A stretch of DNA of 64,000 bases from Alphaproteobacteria bacterium (GTDB lineage: Bacteria > Pseudomonadota > Alphaproteobacteria > Micropepsales > Micropepsaceae): positions 106,228 through 170,227 of the forward strand of contig JAFKFG010000006.1 of the NCBI GenBank assembly GCA_017307355.1. Direction: 5' to 3'. Of this stretch, positions 18,001 through 30,353 are shown piece after piece. How positions within the stretch are numbered: the first letter of the stretch is position 1; each line of letters opens with the position of its first letter. The translations under genes were made by a program, and so were the position numbers. The notes beneath the pieces are model-generated. The model was not told the origin of the DNA. It ran no database searches and saw only the letters and a program-made list of their open reading frames with translations.

Positions 18001-18209
18001 AAAAGGCGTGGCGGCGTGCCCGTTTTCAATTGCTGCCAGGCGTCATAGGCGCGCACGACGCCGGCCAGGCTGTTGCGGTCGGCAATGCCGATGGCGGCGT
18101 AGCCGAGTACATTGGCCTGCCGGACGAACTGCCCGGGATGCGAGGCGCCGCGCAGGAACGAGTAATTGGTGGTGACGGCCAGCTCCGCATACCCATTCCC
18201 GAAGGTCAT
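15012..18209 (-). CDS. dnaE2: error-prone DNA polymerase DnaE2 (ImuC)
   Basis: C-family polymerase alpha subunit for SOS-induced translesion synthesis, working with ImuA and ImuB. The 1065-residue protein starts with the PHP domain (YAELAVTTNYSFLRGASHP; ADRNSLAGVVRAY). It continues with the palm motif CQGRGSAANS, the catalytic PDIDVDFEHERREEVIQ, and a C-terminal OB fold (FVRCAGVVLVRQRPGEGNAV). The length and absence of the long replicative C-terminus separate it from DnaE1. The ATG at 18209 is preferred over a TTG three codons upstream because AGGA lies nine bases before it. It ends 15 bp from the convergent fusion gene. An inverted repeat separates it from imuB, so co-transcription must read through that hairpin. 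Confidence 0.96.
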   Translation of the reverse strand: MTFGNGYAELAVTTNYSFLRGASHPGQFVRQANVLGYAAIGIADRNSLAGVVRAYDAWQQLKTGTPPRLLVGARLVFQDGTPDILAYPQDRAAYGRLCQLLSLGKSRAPKGECFLTFEDFAKYRTGLLPIVIPPSDAEGAKDVLAKFDGPVWLAASMLYTGEDRRRLRDLLKLARETGARLIATNDALYHHTGQRELQDVVTCIREHTTLAAAGRLLEANAERHLKPGTEMTRLFRHAPGAVAETLRFAAKIGFSLDQIKQNYPHEPVPPGKTADGHLRDLTEAGLKRRYPKGTPFKIARQAVKELRFIAKHEIAHYFLTVHDVVKYAESRDILCQGRGSAANSTVCYLLGVTAIDPNKFEVLFERFLSAERREPPDIDVDFEHERREEVIQHIYRRYTRRRAALTATVISYRSRSAIREVGKVFGLTDDVTGRLADTVWGHRGGELEDHQVRQGGRDPGNETVARAVHFAGKLSGFPRHLSQHVGGFVLTEDRLDTIVPIGPAAMEDRSFIEWDKDDLDVLRIMKVDVLGLGMLTCIRKAFTLIDAYTYANKPPLTLATVPQDDPRVYDMLCKADAIGVFQVESRAQMNMLPRLKPRKFYDLVVEVAIVRPGPIQGGMVHPYLKRRKDPSLIKFPAPHPDHGPPDELHKVLEKTMGVPLFQEQAMRLAIVAAKFTPDEANGLRRAMATFRHLGTIGTFREKFVSRMIARGYDEEFVLACFEQIKGFGSYGFPESHAASFSLLVYISAWIKKHHPAAFAAALLNSQPMGFYAPAEIVRDAREHQVAVLPPDAAFSDWDSILERDHKGEICLRLGLRQIDSIKEADADAIMSNRGHGYRGFADFARRTALPKRSLVVLAEADAFRGFGLDRREGLWAVRRLPDDKPLPLFAHTPDQGAEQIAPLPAMALSEHVLTDYQTIRLSLKAYPTEFLRSRLEEEGIVPCGRVGDLKDGAFVRCAGVVLVRQRPGEGNAVFVTLSDETGICNVVIWARIFENYRKEVMGARLLLAEGRVQKSPEGVVHLMATHMIDRSLDLNILSGDALPPTPPTHRHPRNVRVLPPSRDFH

Positions 18210-18228
18210 GCGTTGCAATCCTGAGGAG

Positions 18229-18282
18229 CAATTTCGCCTTCATCCTTCGACAGGCTCAGGATGAGGCGAAAAAGCGAAATTG
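18229..18282. repeat. palindromic repeat between imuB and dnaE2
   Basis: CAATTTCGC at 18229-18237 pairs with GCGAAATTG at 18274-18282, and inside it TTCATCCT pairs with AGGATGAG. The core CTTCGACAGGCTCAGGATGA is of a type seen widely as an intergenic palindrome in alphaproteobacteria. It lies within the presumed imuA-imuB-dnaE2 transcript and could lower or stabilise the dnaE2 part of the message. Confidence 0.75.
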
Positions 18283-18294
18283 CGTCTCGAAGGG

Positions 18295-19926
18295 TCATGC
18301 GAAAATGCCGTGCAGATACCAGCGCGGGGCCAGATCGTTGTGAAGATGCTGCCCGTCGCGATAGACCCAGAATCGCATCCCGGCGCGGGTTTCCACCCGG
18401 AAATAATCCCGGCTGGGCGGCACGGGGCTCGGAAGCAGTTTGAGCTTTATGCGTTGCAACCGCTCGGAGCCGGGGATCAGACGTCTGCGCGGATTCTCGC
18501 GCCACCATTCCAGGGCGATGCGCTCGGGACCTTCGGCGCGCACGATGTCGTGACGGCATTGACGCCATTGGAAGCGGGCGGGCGGTCCGTCCGGCACTTC
18601 GGCGGCGACGAAATGAATTTCTTCCGGTTTCTCCAGCATGCGCAGGGGGCGAAGCGGCGGGTCGGTTTTGCGGCGCTTGCGCGTCCAGATGCCATCGAAG
18701 TCGCGATCCTGGGCGGGCACCGCCGCGCTTTGCGCTTCGGGGATGTGGGTGTCCTGGGCCACGAAACGCTGCACCCGGTGCTCGCCGAAGCGGGCAGAGA
18801 GCCGGTCCGCCAGATAGGCGATCTGCCGGTGGGCATTTTCATCGGCATCGAAACTGGTTTCGGCGGGATGCGTTTCTTCGGCGATGCGTGCTTCCAGCCG
18901 GATCAGGTCGAAGCCGAAGCCGGGATCCAGCGGATCGGCCAAGGCATCCAGCTTCTGGTTCAAAAGCCGCAGCATCATATCGGGATCGCGCAAGGGCGCG
19001 CCGGTGCGGATCCCGATGCGTTGCATCTTGCCGTCGGCGCGGAAGAACACCGCTTCCAGAAGGCGCAAGCCCTGGCCCTGGCGTTCCAATATATCGCTCA
19101 GCGCCTTGCTCAGATCGTGCAGGCTTTTGGCGATGACATCCTGTGTCGTCACCGGATCGGCGAAATGCCGCGCGGCGCTGAGATCGGGCAAGGGCCGGCG
19201 CGGCGCCAGCGGCTTTTCCTCGGCCCCCAGCATCACATGCAGGCGCGTGAGAAAGAGGGCGCCCAACCGTGCGGTCAGCTCGGCGCGGCCCCGTTCCGCC
19301 ACCTGGGCAATGGTTTTGAGACCGGCGCGCTTGAGTGCCCGCAATTTGTCTTCGCCGCAATCCAGCGCGGCGATAGGCAAGAGCGAAACCGCAATCCGGT
19401 CTTCGCCCGGCTTTGCGATCGTGCCGCCCGCGAACCGCGCCAATGCGCGGGCCGCAAGCGAAGTGCCCGCGATGGCGGCCTGGACCGCGAACCCTTGGGC
19501 GGCGATTTTCTCCCGCGCCTGCCGGAGCATCGCCGCTTCGCCGCCGAAAAGATGGGCGGCGCCGGTGATGTCCAGCAACAGGCCGTCGGGCGCATCGACC
19601 GACGCCAGCGGCGTGAAGCGGTCGCACCAGTCAGCGATGCTTTCCAGCAGCGCGAGGTCGGATTTTTCGTCGGCGGGCACAACCGGCAGATGTTCGACCA
19701 TGGCGCGGGCATTGGCCAAAGGCTGGCCAGGGTGAAGGCCCAGCTGCTGCGCGCTTCTGTTCAGGGCGTAAACAGTGAGCGCGTTGTTGGCGCGGCCGGC
19801 CACCACCAGCGGCGTTTCCGGCGTGTCCGTCTTATGCGCGCCGCAGGCGAGCCGCCGCAGCCGGTCGGTCGGCAGGCGGGGAAACCACAGCGCCAGAATG
19901 CGCCGCCGCTTGGTGGAAGGTTCCAT
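18295..19926 (-). CDS. imuB: ImuB, inactive Y-family polymerase homologue
   Basis: Hub of the ImuA-ImuB-DnaE2 mutasome, which in other bacteria binds the beta clamp and recruits DnaE2. The 543-residue protein is related to Y-family polymerases, but the usual first catalytic motif DxDxFF is replaced by ALWFPRLPTDRLRR at about residues 12-25, consistent with a non-catalytic role. Palm-like blocks LLLDITGAAHLFGG near 118 and LGALFLTRLHVMLGAEEK near 230 remain. The C-terminal third carries the ImuB-specific region ending with YFRVETRAGMRFWVYRDGQ and WYLHGIFA. Its start overlaps imuA by 95 bp in another frame, showing tight coupling. Confidence 0.94.
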   Translation of the reverse strand: MEPSTKRRRILALWFPRLPTDRLRRLACGAHKTDTPETPLVVAGRANNALTVYALNRSAQQLGLHPGQPLANARAMVEHLPVVPADEKSDLALLESIADWCDRFTPLASVDAPDGLLLDITGAAHLFGGEAAMLRQAREKIAAQGFAVQAAIAGTSLAARALARFAGGTIAKPGEDRIAVSLLPIAALDCGEDKLRALKRAGLKTIAQVAERGRAELTARLGALFLTRLHVMLGAEEKPLAPRRPLPDLSAARHFADPVTTQDVIAKSLHDLSKALSDILERQGQGLRLLEAVFFRADGKMQRIGIRTGAPLRDPDMMLRLLNQKLDALADPLDPGFGFDLIRLEARIAEETHPAETSFDADENAHRQIAYLADRLSARFGEHRVQRFVAQDTHIPEAQSAAVPAQDRDFDGIWTRKRRKTDPPLRPLRMLEKPEEIHFVAAEVPDGPPARFQWRQCRHDIVRAEGPERIALEWWRENPRRRLIPGSERLQRIKLKLLPSPVPPSRDYFRVETRAGMRFWVYRDGQHLHNDLAPRWYLHGIFA

Positions 19927-20584
19927 CTTCGCTGTTCCATTCCAAAGTGAAATCGCCGAGCCCGCCCAACCGGTGACGCGTCAGCCGCGCGATGAAACGC
20001 GGGGCGCCCCAATCATCGTCCAAGGGATCGGAAGCGAGGCTTGAAACCTGCCAGCGCGTGGCGGCGGCGCTGGGTTCGGGACGCGCGCCTTCGCGCAACA
20101 CAAACAATGTGACGCCGCTTTCTTCGGCCAGCAGCGTCAACCGCCGGCTGGCCACCAGGTCCAGTGCGCGGGGCGCGCCGCAAAGCTCCAGCACCACGGC
20201 TCCCACATGCGGGCAGGCCAGGATATCGGCAGCAGCCGACAAGGCTTCGGCGGCATCGGGCGCGCGCAGCAGGAAAAGATTGTGGGGATCGCCCCCCAGC
20301 TCCAAAAGTCCCGTGGCCGATAGGTCGCCATATTCCAGCGCCTCGTAATCCGGCCGGATCCAGAACAGCGGCTTGCCCCGGCTGGCCTGGATGGCGAGGC
20401 AGGCGGCAAAGCCGCTGGCACCCCAGTCGCCGGCAAAGACTTCATGCACGGCGCCGGGTCTCAGGCCCCCGCCCAAGATGGCGTCGGCGGCCGGAACCCC
20501 AAGCGGGATTGGGGGGCGGTCGGCGGGAAGGCCATAGCGCGCGAGGAAATGGCGCAAATCAGCCAGTTTTTCGCTTTTGTTCAT
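19832..20584 (-). CDS. imuA: ImuA, RecA-like SOS mutagenesis protein
   Basis: First gene of the SOS mutagenesis cassette. The 250-residue protein resembles the ImuA/SulA-RecA superfamily: PLGVPAADAILGGGLRPGAVHEVFA near 27-51, where RecA would have its Walker A region, then FLLRAPDAAEALSAAADILACP and VVLELCGAP in the core, and GDFTLEWNSEDGTF near the end. The ATG at 20584 is the only good start. It lies inside the LexA box and about 4 nt from the predicted transcription start, so the message may be leaderless. Regulation by LexA is strongly indicated. The end overlaps imuB by 95 bp. Confidence 0.92.
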   Translation of the reverse strand: MNKSEKLADLRHFLARYGLPADRPPIPLGVPAADAILGGGLRPGAVHEVFAGDWGASGFAACLAIQASRGKPLFWIRPDYEALEYGDLSATGLLELGGDPHNLFLLRAPDAAEALSAAADILACPHVGAVVLELCGAPRALDLVASRRLTLLAEESGVTLFVLREGARPEPSAAATRWQVSSLASDPLDDDWGAPRFIARLTRHRLGGLGDFTLEWNSEDGTFHQAAAHSGAVVSPPADRPAAAARLRRA

Positions 20585-20593
20585 GGTATGTTC
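20579..20593 (-). promoter_or_regulatory. LexA (SOS) box of imuA
   Basis: GTTC at 20579-20582, seven bases, GTTC at 20590-20593: exactly the alphaproteobacterial SOS operator GTTC-N7-GTTC (GAAC-N7-GAAC on the coding strand). It overlaps the imuA start codon (20582-20584) and the predicted transcription start, so LexA bound here would block initiation. Confidence 0.9.
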
Positions 20594-20594
20594 C

Positions 20595-20622
20595 AGACTA
20601 TTCCACACCAAAACAGAGTCAA
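20595..20622 (-). promoter_or_regulatory. predicted imuA promoter
   Basis: On the minus strand TTGACT (20622-20617) is followed after 16 bp by TAGTCT (20600-20595). The -35 box is near consensus and the -10 is weak, as is common for SOS promoters. Initiation about seven bases after the -10 falls near 20588, inside the LexA box and roughly four bases before the ATG. Confidence 0.6.
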
Positions 20623-20776
20623 GTGCGGCAATTGGGGCGATGCCGTCATGCCGCGTTGCAACTAGTGCCCGGGGCACAGGTGTGCAAAAAGCAATGTGGC
20701 GCCCGCTTTTTCCTTGTCTTGGAGGGGATTGGCGGGTTTGGGTGCGCCGAAAAACAGAAATTTTTGGGGTCTGGCG

Positions 20777-25408
<4,632 letters not shown>

Positions 25409-25413
25409 GACAC

Positions 25414-26865
25414 ATGGGAAAAATCACCGGCTTTCTGGAAATCGAGCGTCAGGACCGCGGCTATGACAAGCCGGAAGCGCGCCTCACCAACTACAAGGAA
25501 TTCGTCCATCCGTTGGCGAATGCCGAGCTGGAAAAGCAGGCGGCGCGCTGCATGGATTGCGGCATTCCCTTCTGTCACCAGGGCTGCCCGGTCAACAATC
25601 TGATCCCGGACTGGAACAATCTGGTCTATCGCGACCAGTGGCGGGCGGCTTCGGACACGCTGCATTCCACCAACAATTTTCCGGAATTTACCGGCCGCAT
25701 CTGTCCGGCGCCGTGCGAAGCGTCCTGCACCTTGAACATTCAGGATACGCCGGTCACCATCAAGACCATCGAGTGCCAGATCGTGGACCGGGCCTGGGAA
25801 GAAGGCTGGGTCCGTCCGCAGGTCGCTCCGAAGAAGACCGGCAAGACCGTGGCGGTGGTGGGCTCCGGCCCCGCAGGCCTGGCGGCGGCACAGCAACTGG
25901 CGCGAGCCGGCCATTCGGTGACCCTGTTCGAAAAGGCCGACCGCATCGGCGGGCTGCTGCGTTACGGCATTCCCGACTTCAAGATGGAAAAGCATCTGAT
26001 CGACCGCCGCATCCGTCAGATGGAAGCCGAAGGCGTGGCTTTCCGCACGGGGGTGGAAGTGGGCGTGAACATCTCGATGGCGATGCTGCTGACGGATTAT
26101 GACGCGGTGGTCCTGTCGGGCGGCGCCGAAGCGCCCCGCGACCTGCCGATCCCGGGCCGCGAAACTCCCGGCATTCATTTCGCCATGGATTTCCTCACCC
26201 AGCAGAACAAGCGGGTGGCGGGCGACAGCGAAGACAAGGCCGCGCCGAAGGGCACCATCACCGCCAAGGGCAAGCATGTGGTGGTGATCGGTGGCGGCGA
26301 TACGGGTTCGGACTGTATCGGCACCTCCAACCGCCAGGGCGCCTTGTCGGTCACCCAGCTGGAAATCCTGACCAAGCCGCCGGTGAAGGAAAACAAGCCG
26401 CTGGTGTGGCCGGATTGGCCGCTGAAGCTGCGCACTTCGTCTTCGCAGGAAGAAGGCGTGGCGCGCGACTGGTCGGTGCAGACCCGGCGCGCCATTGTCG
26501 AAGACGGCAAGCTCACCGGCCTGGAATGCGTCCGCGTCGAATGGAAGCTGGGCGATGGCGGCAAGATGAATCTGGTCGAAGTCGCGGGCAGCGAATTCGT
26601 GCTCAAGGCCGACCTGGTGCTGCTGGCGATGGGCTTTACCGGCCCGCGCAAGCAGGGCCTCTTGGAGCAGGCCGGCGTGGCGCTGGATGCGCGCGGCAAT
26701 GTCCATGCCGACACCAAGAGCTACAAGACCAGCGCCGCCAAGATCTTCTCCTGTGGCGACATGCGCCGGGGCCAGTCCCTGGTGGTGTGGGCGATCCGCG
26801 AAGGAAGGCAGTGCGCGCGGGGCGTTGACGAATTTCTCATGGGTTCGTCCGAGCTGCCTCGGTAG
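25414..26865 (+). CDS. gltD: glutamate synthase small subunit
   Basis: NADPH-GOGAT beta subunit that passes electrons from NADPH through FAD and two 4Fe-4S clusters to GltB. The 483-residue protein has the N-terminal cluster ligands Cys46, Cys49, Cys54 and Cys58 ([17 protein letters not shown]) and a second set in [10 protein letters not shown] near 98-108. The FAD fold [20 protein letters not shown] lies near 148-167, the NADPH fold [11 protein letters not shown] near 290, and the closing [21 protein letters not shown] near the end. The length is standard. It starts 5 bp after gltB and is surely co-transcribed; a hairpin at 26910-26946 lies downstream. Confidence 0.97.
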   Translation: MGKITGFLEIERQDRGYDKPEARLTNYKEFVHPLANAELEKQAARCMDCGIPFCHQGCPVNNLIPDWNNLVYRDQWRAASDTLHSTNNFPEFTGRICPAPCEASCTLNIQDTPVTIKTIECQIVDRAWEEGWVRPQVAPKKTGKTVAVVGSGPAGLAAAQQLARAGHSVTLFEKADRIGGLLRYGIPDFKMEKHLIDRRIRQMEAEGVAFRTGVEVGVNISMAMLLTDYDAVVLSGGAEAPRDLPIPGRETPGIHFAMDFLTQQNKRVAGDSEDKAAPKGTITAKGKHVVVIGGGDTGSDCIGTSNRQGALSVTQLEILTKPPVKENKPLVWPDWPLKLRTSSSQEEGVARDWSVQTRRAIVEDGKLTGLECVRVEWKLGDGGKMNLVEVAGSEFVLKADLVLLAMGFTGPRKQGLLEQAGVALDARGNVHADTKSYKTSAAKIFSCGDMRRGQSLVVWAIREGRQCARGVDEFLMGSSELPR

Positions 26866-26909
26866 TTTTCTTTCCCCCTCCGTCTCTTTCGCGCAAGCGC
26901 TCAGAGACA

Positions 26910-26946
26910 CCTCCCCCACCAGCATGCTTCGCATGCGCGGGGGAGG
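26910..26946. terminator. strong hairpin between convergent gltD and polysaccharide genes
   Basis: CCTCCCCC (26910-26917) pairs with GGGGGAGG (26939-26946), enclosing a second perfect stem GCATGC-TTC-GCATGC (26922-26936). It lies 44 bp past the gltD stop and 25 bp before the end of the co-polymerase gene. There is no T tract, so it may act as a two-way barrier or a factor-dependent terminator. Confidence 0.6.
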
Positions 26947-26971
26947 CGGGCCTGTGGCTGCCTCTAGATTT

Positions 26972-29140
26972 CTAGCGCGTCACAATTAATCCCAGTGGCG
27001 GGACTTTGGCCGCGTTCAGGATGCGCACGGAACGGGCCATCAGGGGCGTGTTCAGCGCATTCTTGCGCGACACCAAAAGTGTGGTGTCGCACAGCCGCGC
27101 CAGCAGCCAGGTTTCCGGCGTGGCGGCGCGGGCGCAATCCATCACCACCATGTCGCAATTGTCGCGCAACAGGCGGATCAGCTTCTTCATCTGCTGGGAA
27201 CCGAACATGGTCGCCATGTTGGGCGGCTGGCGCGACATGGTGAGCACAAAGGCATCGCTGCGCGGATCGCGGGCCAACACTTTGTTGAGCGGAATGAGCC
27301 CCGACAGCACATCATAAAGCCCGCCCGGCGCGGCGACGTGCATGGCGTTCTGCGCCGTCTGCGACGGATCGCAATCCAGCAGGATCACTTTCTTGCCCAT
27401 GCTGGCGGCGGCGCGGGCCAGCGAAATGCCGATGGCGCTCTTGCCTTCGTCGGAGGCCGCCGAGGTCATCGCCACCACGGCCGCGCCGTCCTGCGCGTGG
27501 AGACGCCGCACCAGCGCCGCCATGCGATAGGCATAGGGGCTGCCGGGCTGATCCAGCATCACATCGCCGGCCTTCAACGAGACCGGATTGGGAATATCGG
27601 CGATCACGGGCGGGCCGCTCCAGACCGCCGGCGTCAGCGGCGCGGAGGAAAAGACCGTGCCGGCATGGCTGCGCGCCGCTTGCGGTTGCGGCGGATTTTT
27701 GGGGCCGGACGGCACGGGCGGCGATGCCGGGCCGAAACCGGCGCGCTCGTTGATCAATGCCAGCATCACGCCCAACAGCAGCCCCAGCGGGACCGAGGCC
27801 AGCACGATCAGGCTGCGCCGGGGCGAGGAGGGGGCGTTCGGCGGCGAGGCGGCGGAGATCAATCTGCTGTCCGCCGTCACCGCCGCATTCTGGTCCTGGG
27901 TCTGGCGCAGGCGGCTGACGAACGCTTCATATTGCGTGCGGGTGGAGGTTGCATTGGCCTGCAGCGCGTCCAGCTGCACCCGCGACATGTTCTGAGAGGT
28001 TTGTTGCTGCACCACGCCCTTGAGGCTGGCTTCCAGCGAATTCAGATGCGCGCGCGCCACCGAAACATCGCTGGCGATGGAGCCGGCCAGGCGGCTGACT
28101 TCCTGGGCGATCTTCTGGTCCAGATCGCTCTTCTCGGCGAGCAGTGCCTTCATTTTGGGATGCAGCGGGCCATATTGGGTGGAAAGCTCGCCTTCCTGAC
28201 GGACCAGATCCGCCTGCTGGGTGCGCAGCTGCACGATCAGGGGCGAAGAGACCACTTGCGCGATGTCGGCGCTGTTGCCGCCGCGCATCAGGCTCTGGAC
28301 GCGGTCATTCTGCGCCTGCTTTTCCGCCAGTTCGGAGCGCGCCAGCACGATCTGGGCATTGATGCCCGCCATCTGCTGATCCACCAGCGAAGAGCCCGGC
28401 GCGGAATCGTTCAGGCCATGCACCGCCTTGTAGGCGGCGATGGCCGATTGCTGCTGCTGCAACTGTTCGCTGAGATCGCGGATGCGCTGGTCGAGCCAGG
28501 ATGCCGCCGTGCCCGCCGCGTTGCGCTTGATGGCGATCTGGTCGGCGATATAGGCATTGACCACTTCATTGGCGATGCGCGCCGCCTTGTCGGCATCGCG
28601 CGATGTCGCCGTCACCGTGATGGCGGTGGATAGTCCGTTGGCGCCCGCGCCCACATGCTTGGCGAAATTGTCCAGCACCCGGTCGTGCGGACGTTGGGCG
28701 GCGGCCGCGCCATTGTCGAACCAGTTGCGCGGATTGAGTACCGCGCGCAGGTCGGTGACCAGCTGGCCCAGGCCCGGGCGCGCCATGGCGGGATTGAATT
28801 CGGGATCGTCTTCCAGCTTGAGCCGGGCGATGACTTTCTCGGCAAGTCCGCGCGAGGACAGAAGTTGAATCTGGTTCTGCAGCGAAGCGGGATCGCCTTC
28901 GACCTGGGCCAGCACCTGGGAAGGATCGGTGACGTTGTTCTTGCGGGGATCCAGCATCACCACCGCGGAACTGGAATAGACAGTGGGCAAGGCCAGCGCG
29001 ACCAGGATGGCGGCGGCCACGGTTACGGCCGCGACGCGCAGGATCATCCCTTGCCGGGCGCGGATCAGGCGGAGGAAATCCACGGCCTGAAATGCCGGCG
29101 CCTCCTGGGCATAGCCTGTCATGGGCCGGTAATAGGTCAT
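26972..29140 (-). CDS. Wzz/GumC-type polysaccharide co-polymerase with BY-kinase-like domain
   Basis: Inner-membrane protein controlling chain length and export of an exopolysaccharide. The 722-residue protein has an N-terminal Wzz domain bounded by two membrane helices (about 33-52 and 445-465, the latter RRSLIVLASVPLGLLLGVML). A long periplasmic coiled coil with QQQQ- and Gln-rich heptads lies between them. A cytosolic P-loop domain follows, with the Walker A-like SDEGKSAIG near 563-571, Walker A' VILLDCDPSQ and Walker B-like MVVMDCA. The C-terminus ends LGLIVTR without the tyrosine cluster of classical BY-kinases. The ATG at 29140 was chosen (next ATG at 29122); the frame is open further upstream without homology. 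It is the last gene of the cluster, 112 bp after the GH10 gene. Confidence 0.87.
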   Translation of the reverse strand: MTYYRPMTGYAQEAPAFQAVDFLRLIRARQGMILRVAAVTVAAAILVALALPTVYSSSAVVMLDPRKNNVTDPSQVLAQVEGDPASLQNQIQLLSSRGLAEKVIARLKLEDDPEFNPAMARPGLGQLVTDLRAVLNPRNWFDNGAAAAQRPHDRVLDNFAKHVGAGANGLSTAITVTATSRDADKAARIANEVVNAYIADQIAIKRNAAGTAASWLDQRIRDLSEQLQQQQSAIAAYKAVHGLNDSAPGSSLVDQQMAGINAQIVLARSELAEKQAQNDRVQSLMRGGNSADIAQVVSSPLIVQLRTQQADLVRQEGELSTQYGPLHPKMKALLAEKSDLDQKIAQEVSRLAGSIASDVSVARAHLNSLEASLKGVVQQQTSQNMSRVQLDALQANATSTRTQYEAFVSRLRQTQDQNAAVTADSRLISAASPPNAPSSPRRSLIVLASVPLGLLLGVMLALINERAGFGPASPPVPSGPKNPPQPQAARSHAGTVFSSAPLTPAVWSGPPVIADIPNPVSLKAGDVMLDQPGSPYAYRMAALVRRLHAQDGAAVVAMTSAASDEGKSAIGISLARAAASMGKKVILLDCDPSQTAQNAMHVAAPGGLYDVLSGLIPLNKVLARDPRSDAFVLTMSRQPPNMATMFGSQQMKKLIRLLRDNCDMVVMDCARAATPETWLLARLCDTTLLVSRKNALNTPLMARSVRILNAAKVPPLGLIVTR

Positions 29141-29252
29141 GAACCTTAAAAGCCTTCCCCGCGCGGGACCCATGGGCCGGGCGCCAAGCCCCCCACAAAT
29201 CAGGGGAAATCTACGGAACGCTGCCTGACGAATGGTTAACGGGAAGCTTTTC

Positions 29253-30353
29253 TTAACGGAGTTGGCCACCCGGACCCGATCTGGACCGGGCCGCCCGGAA
29301 GGCCTGGGCCAAGGCGGCATGAAGGGGTTTGGGCCGGAGCCGGGCATCGTAGGGCAGGCGGCGGCCCTTGAACCCCGAAAGCCGGAGCCGCCAGGACAAG
29401 GGCGGGTCGAGATAGCGGTCGGTCAGGCCCCAGGTGAGGACGGTCCGGACGGCGGGGTTGTCCAGGGCCACGTCCAGGAAGCGCCTTGCTTCGTCGGCCA
29501 CGGCCCGGTCGCGGATGTCCGTGTCGCGGGGGCCGCCTTCGTCATCCACATCCAGTTCGGTGACCAGGATGGCCAGGCCCCGGGCCGAAAGCTCGTCCAG
29601 AAAGGCGCCGAGCTTGCGTTGGTTCACCTTGGGCCCGAAGGCGGCGAGATGGGCCTGCAGCCCCATCCCCTGCAGGGGGACCCCGCGCTTGAGCAATCCG
29701 TCCAGCAGTTCCAGCACATGTTTGCGGAAGAGATCATGGCCGGGCGTGTCCTGCTCGCAACCGGCATCGTTGTAGATCAACTGCGCGGCGGGATCGGCCT
29801 CGCGCGCCGCGTGAAACGCCATGTCGAGATAGGACGGCCCGAACGCATCCAGCCAGAAGCAAGGCCGCCAGCCGGTGGCGCCTTCATCGGGCGGGACCAG
29901 CGCTTCATTGACCACGTCGTGGGATTGCATGCGCCCGCGATAGCGCCGCGCAAGAGCCGAAACATAGGCGGTGAGCAAACGCGGATCGCGACGGCTGCGC
30001 ACGGCCTCTTCCAGCCAAGGCGGATTGGCGTAATGCCAAACCAAAGGATGGCCGCGCATCCGCAGGCCATGCGTTCCGGCAAAATTCAGCAGCGCATCGC
30101 AACCGGAAAAATCATAGGCGCCCGGCGAAGGCTCGACCACATCGCGCTTCATTTCATATTCGGGCACCAGGATCGCGGCCTCTCGGGGCAATAGCGCGGT
30201 GAAGTCGGCGTCCTTCAATTCATAGGACGCGGCGGCACTGCCGAACAAAATGCCTTTGTCCGCCGCCAAGGCACGCAAGGATGGGGTCTGCGCGAAAGCG
30301 GGCGCGGCCAGCGCCGCCGCGCCGGAAAGGATCGCCGCCCGCCGGGTGATCAT
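29253..30353 (-). CDS. GH10 family glycoside hydrolase, exported
   Basis: Family 10 (endo-1,4-beta-xylanase type) hydrolase of 366 residues. An Arg-Arg signal peptide (MITRRAAILSGAAALAAPAFA) suggests Tat export. The TIM barrel shows RMRGHPLVWHYANPPWL near 98-114, the acid/base Glu150 in HDVVNEAL, the nucleophile Glu266 in ILVTELDVDD, and TWGLTDRYLDPP near 320. Both catalytic residues are intact. Its place inside an exopolysaccharide operon, overlapping the GT2 gene by four bases, suggests it trims or releases the polymer made here. Which sugar linkage it cuts is not determined by sequence. Confidence 0.9.
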   Translation of the reverse strand: MITRRAAILSGAAALAAPAFAQTPSLRALAADKGILFGSAAASYELKDADFTALLPREAAILVPEYEMKRDVVEPSPGAYDFSGCDALLNFAGTHGLRMRGHPLVWHYANPPWLEEAVRSRRDPRLLTAYVSALARRYRGRMQSHDVVNEALVPPDEGATGWRPCFWLDAFGPSYLDMAFHAAREADPAAQLIYNDAGCEQDTPGHDLFRKHVLELLDGLLKRGVPLQGMGLQAHLAAFGPKVNQRKLGAFLDELSARGLAILVTELDVDDEGGPRDTDIRDRAVADEARRFLDVALDNPAVRTVLTWGLTDRYLDPPLSWRLRLSGFKGRRLPYDARLRPKPLHAALAQAFRAARSRSGPGGQLR

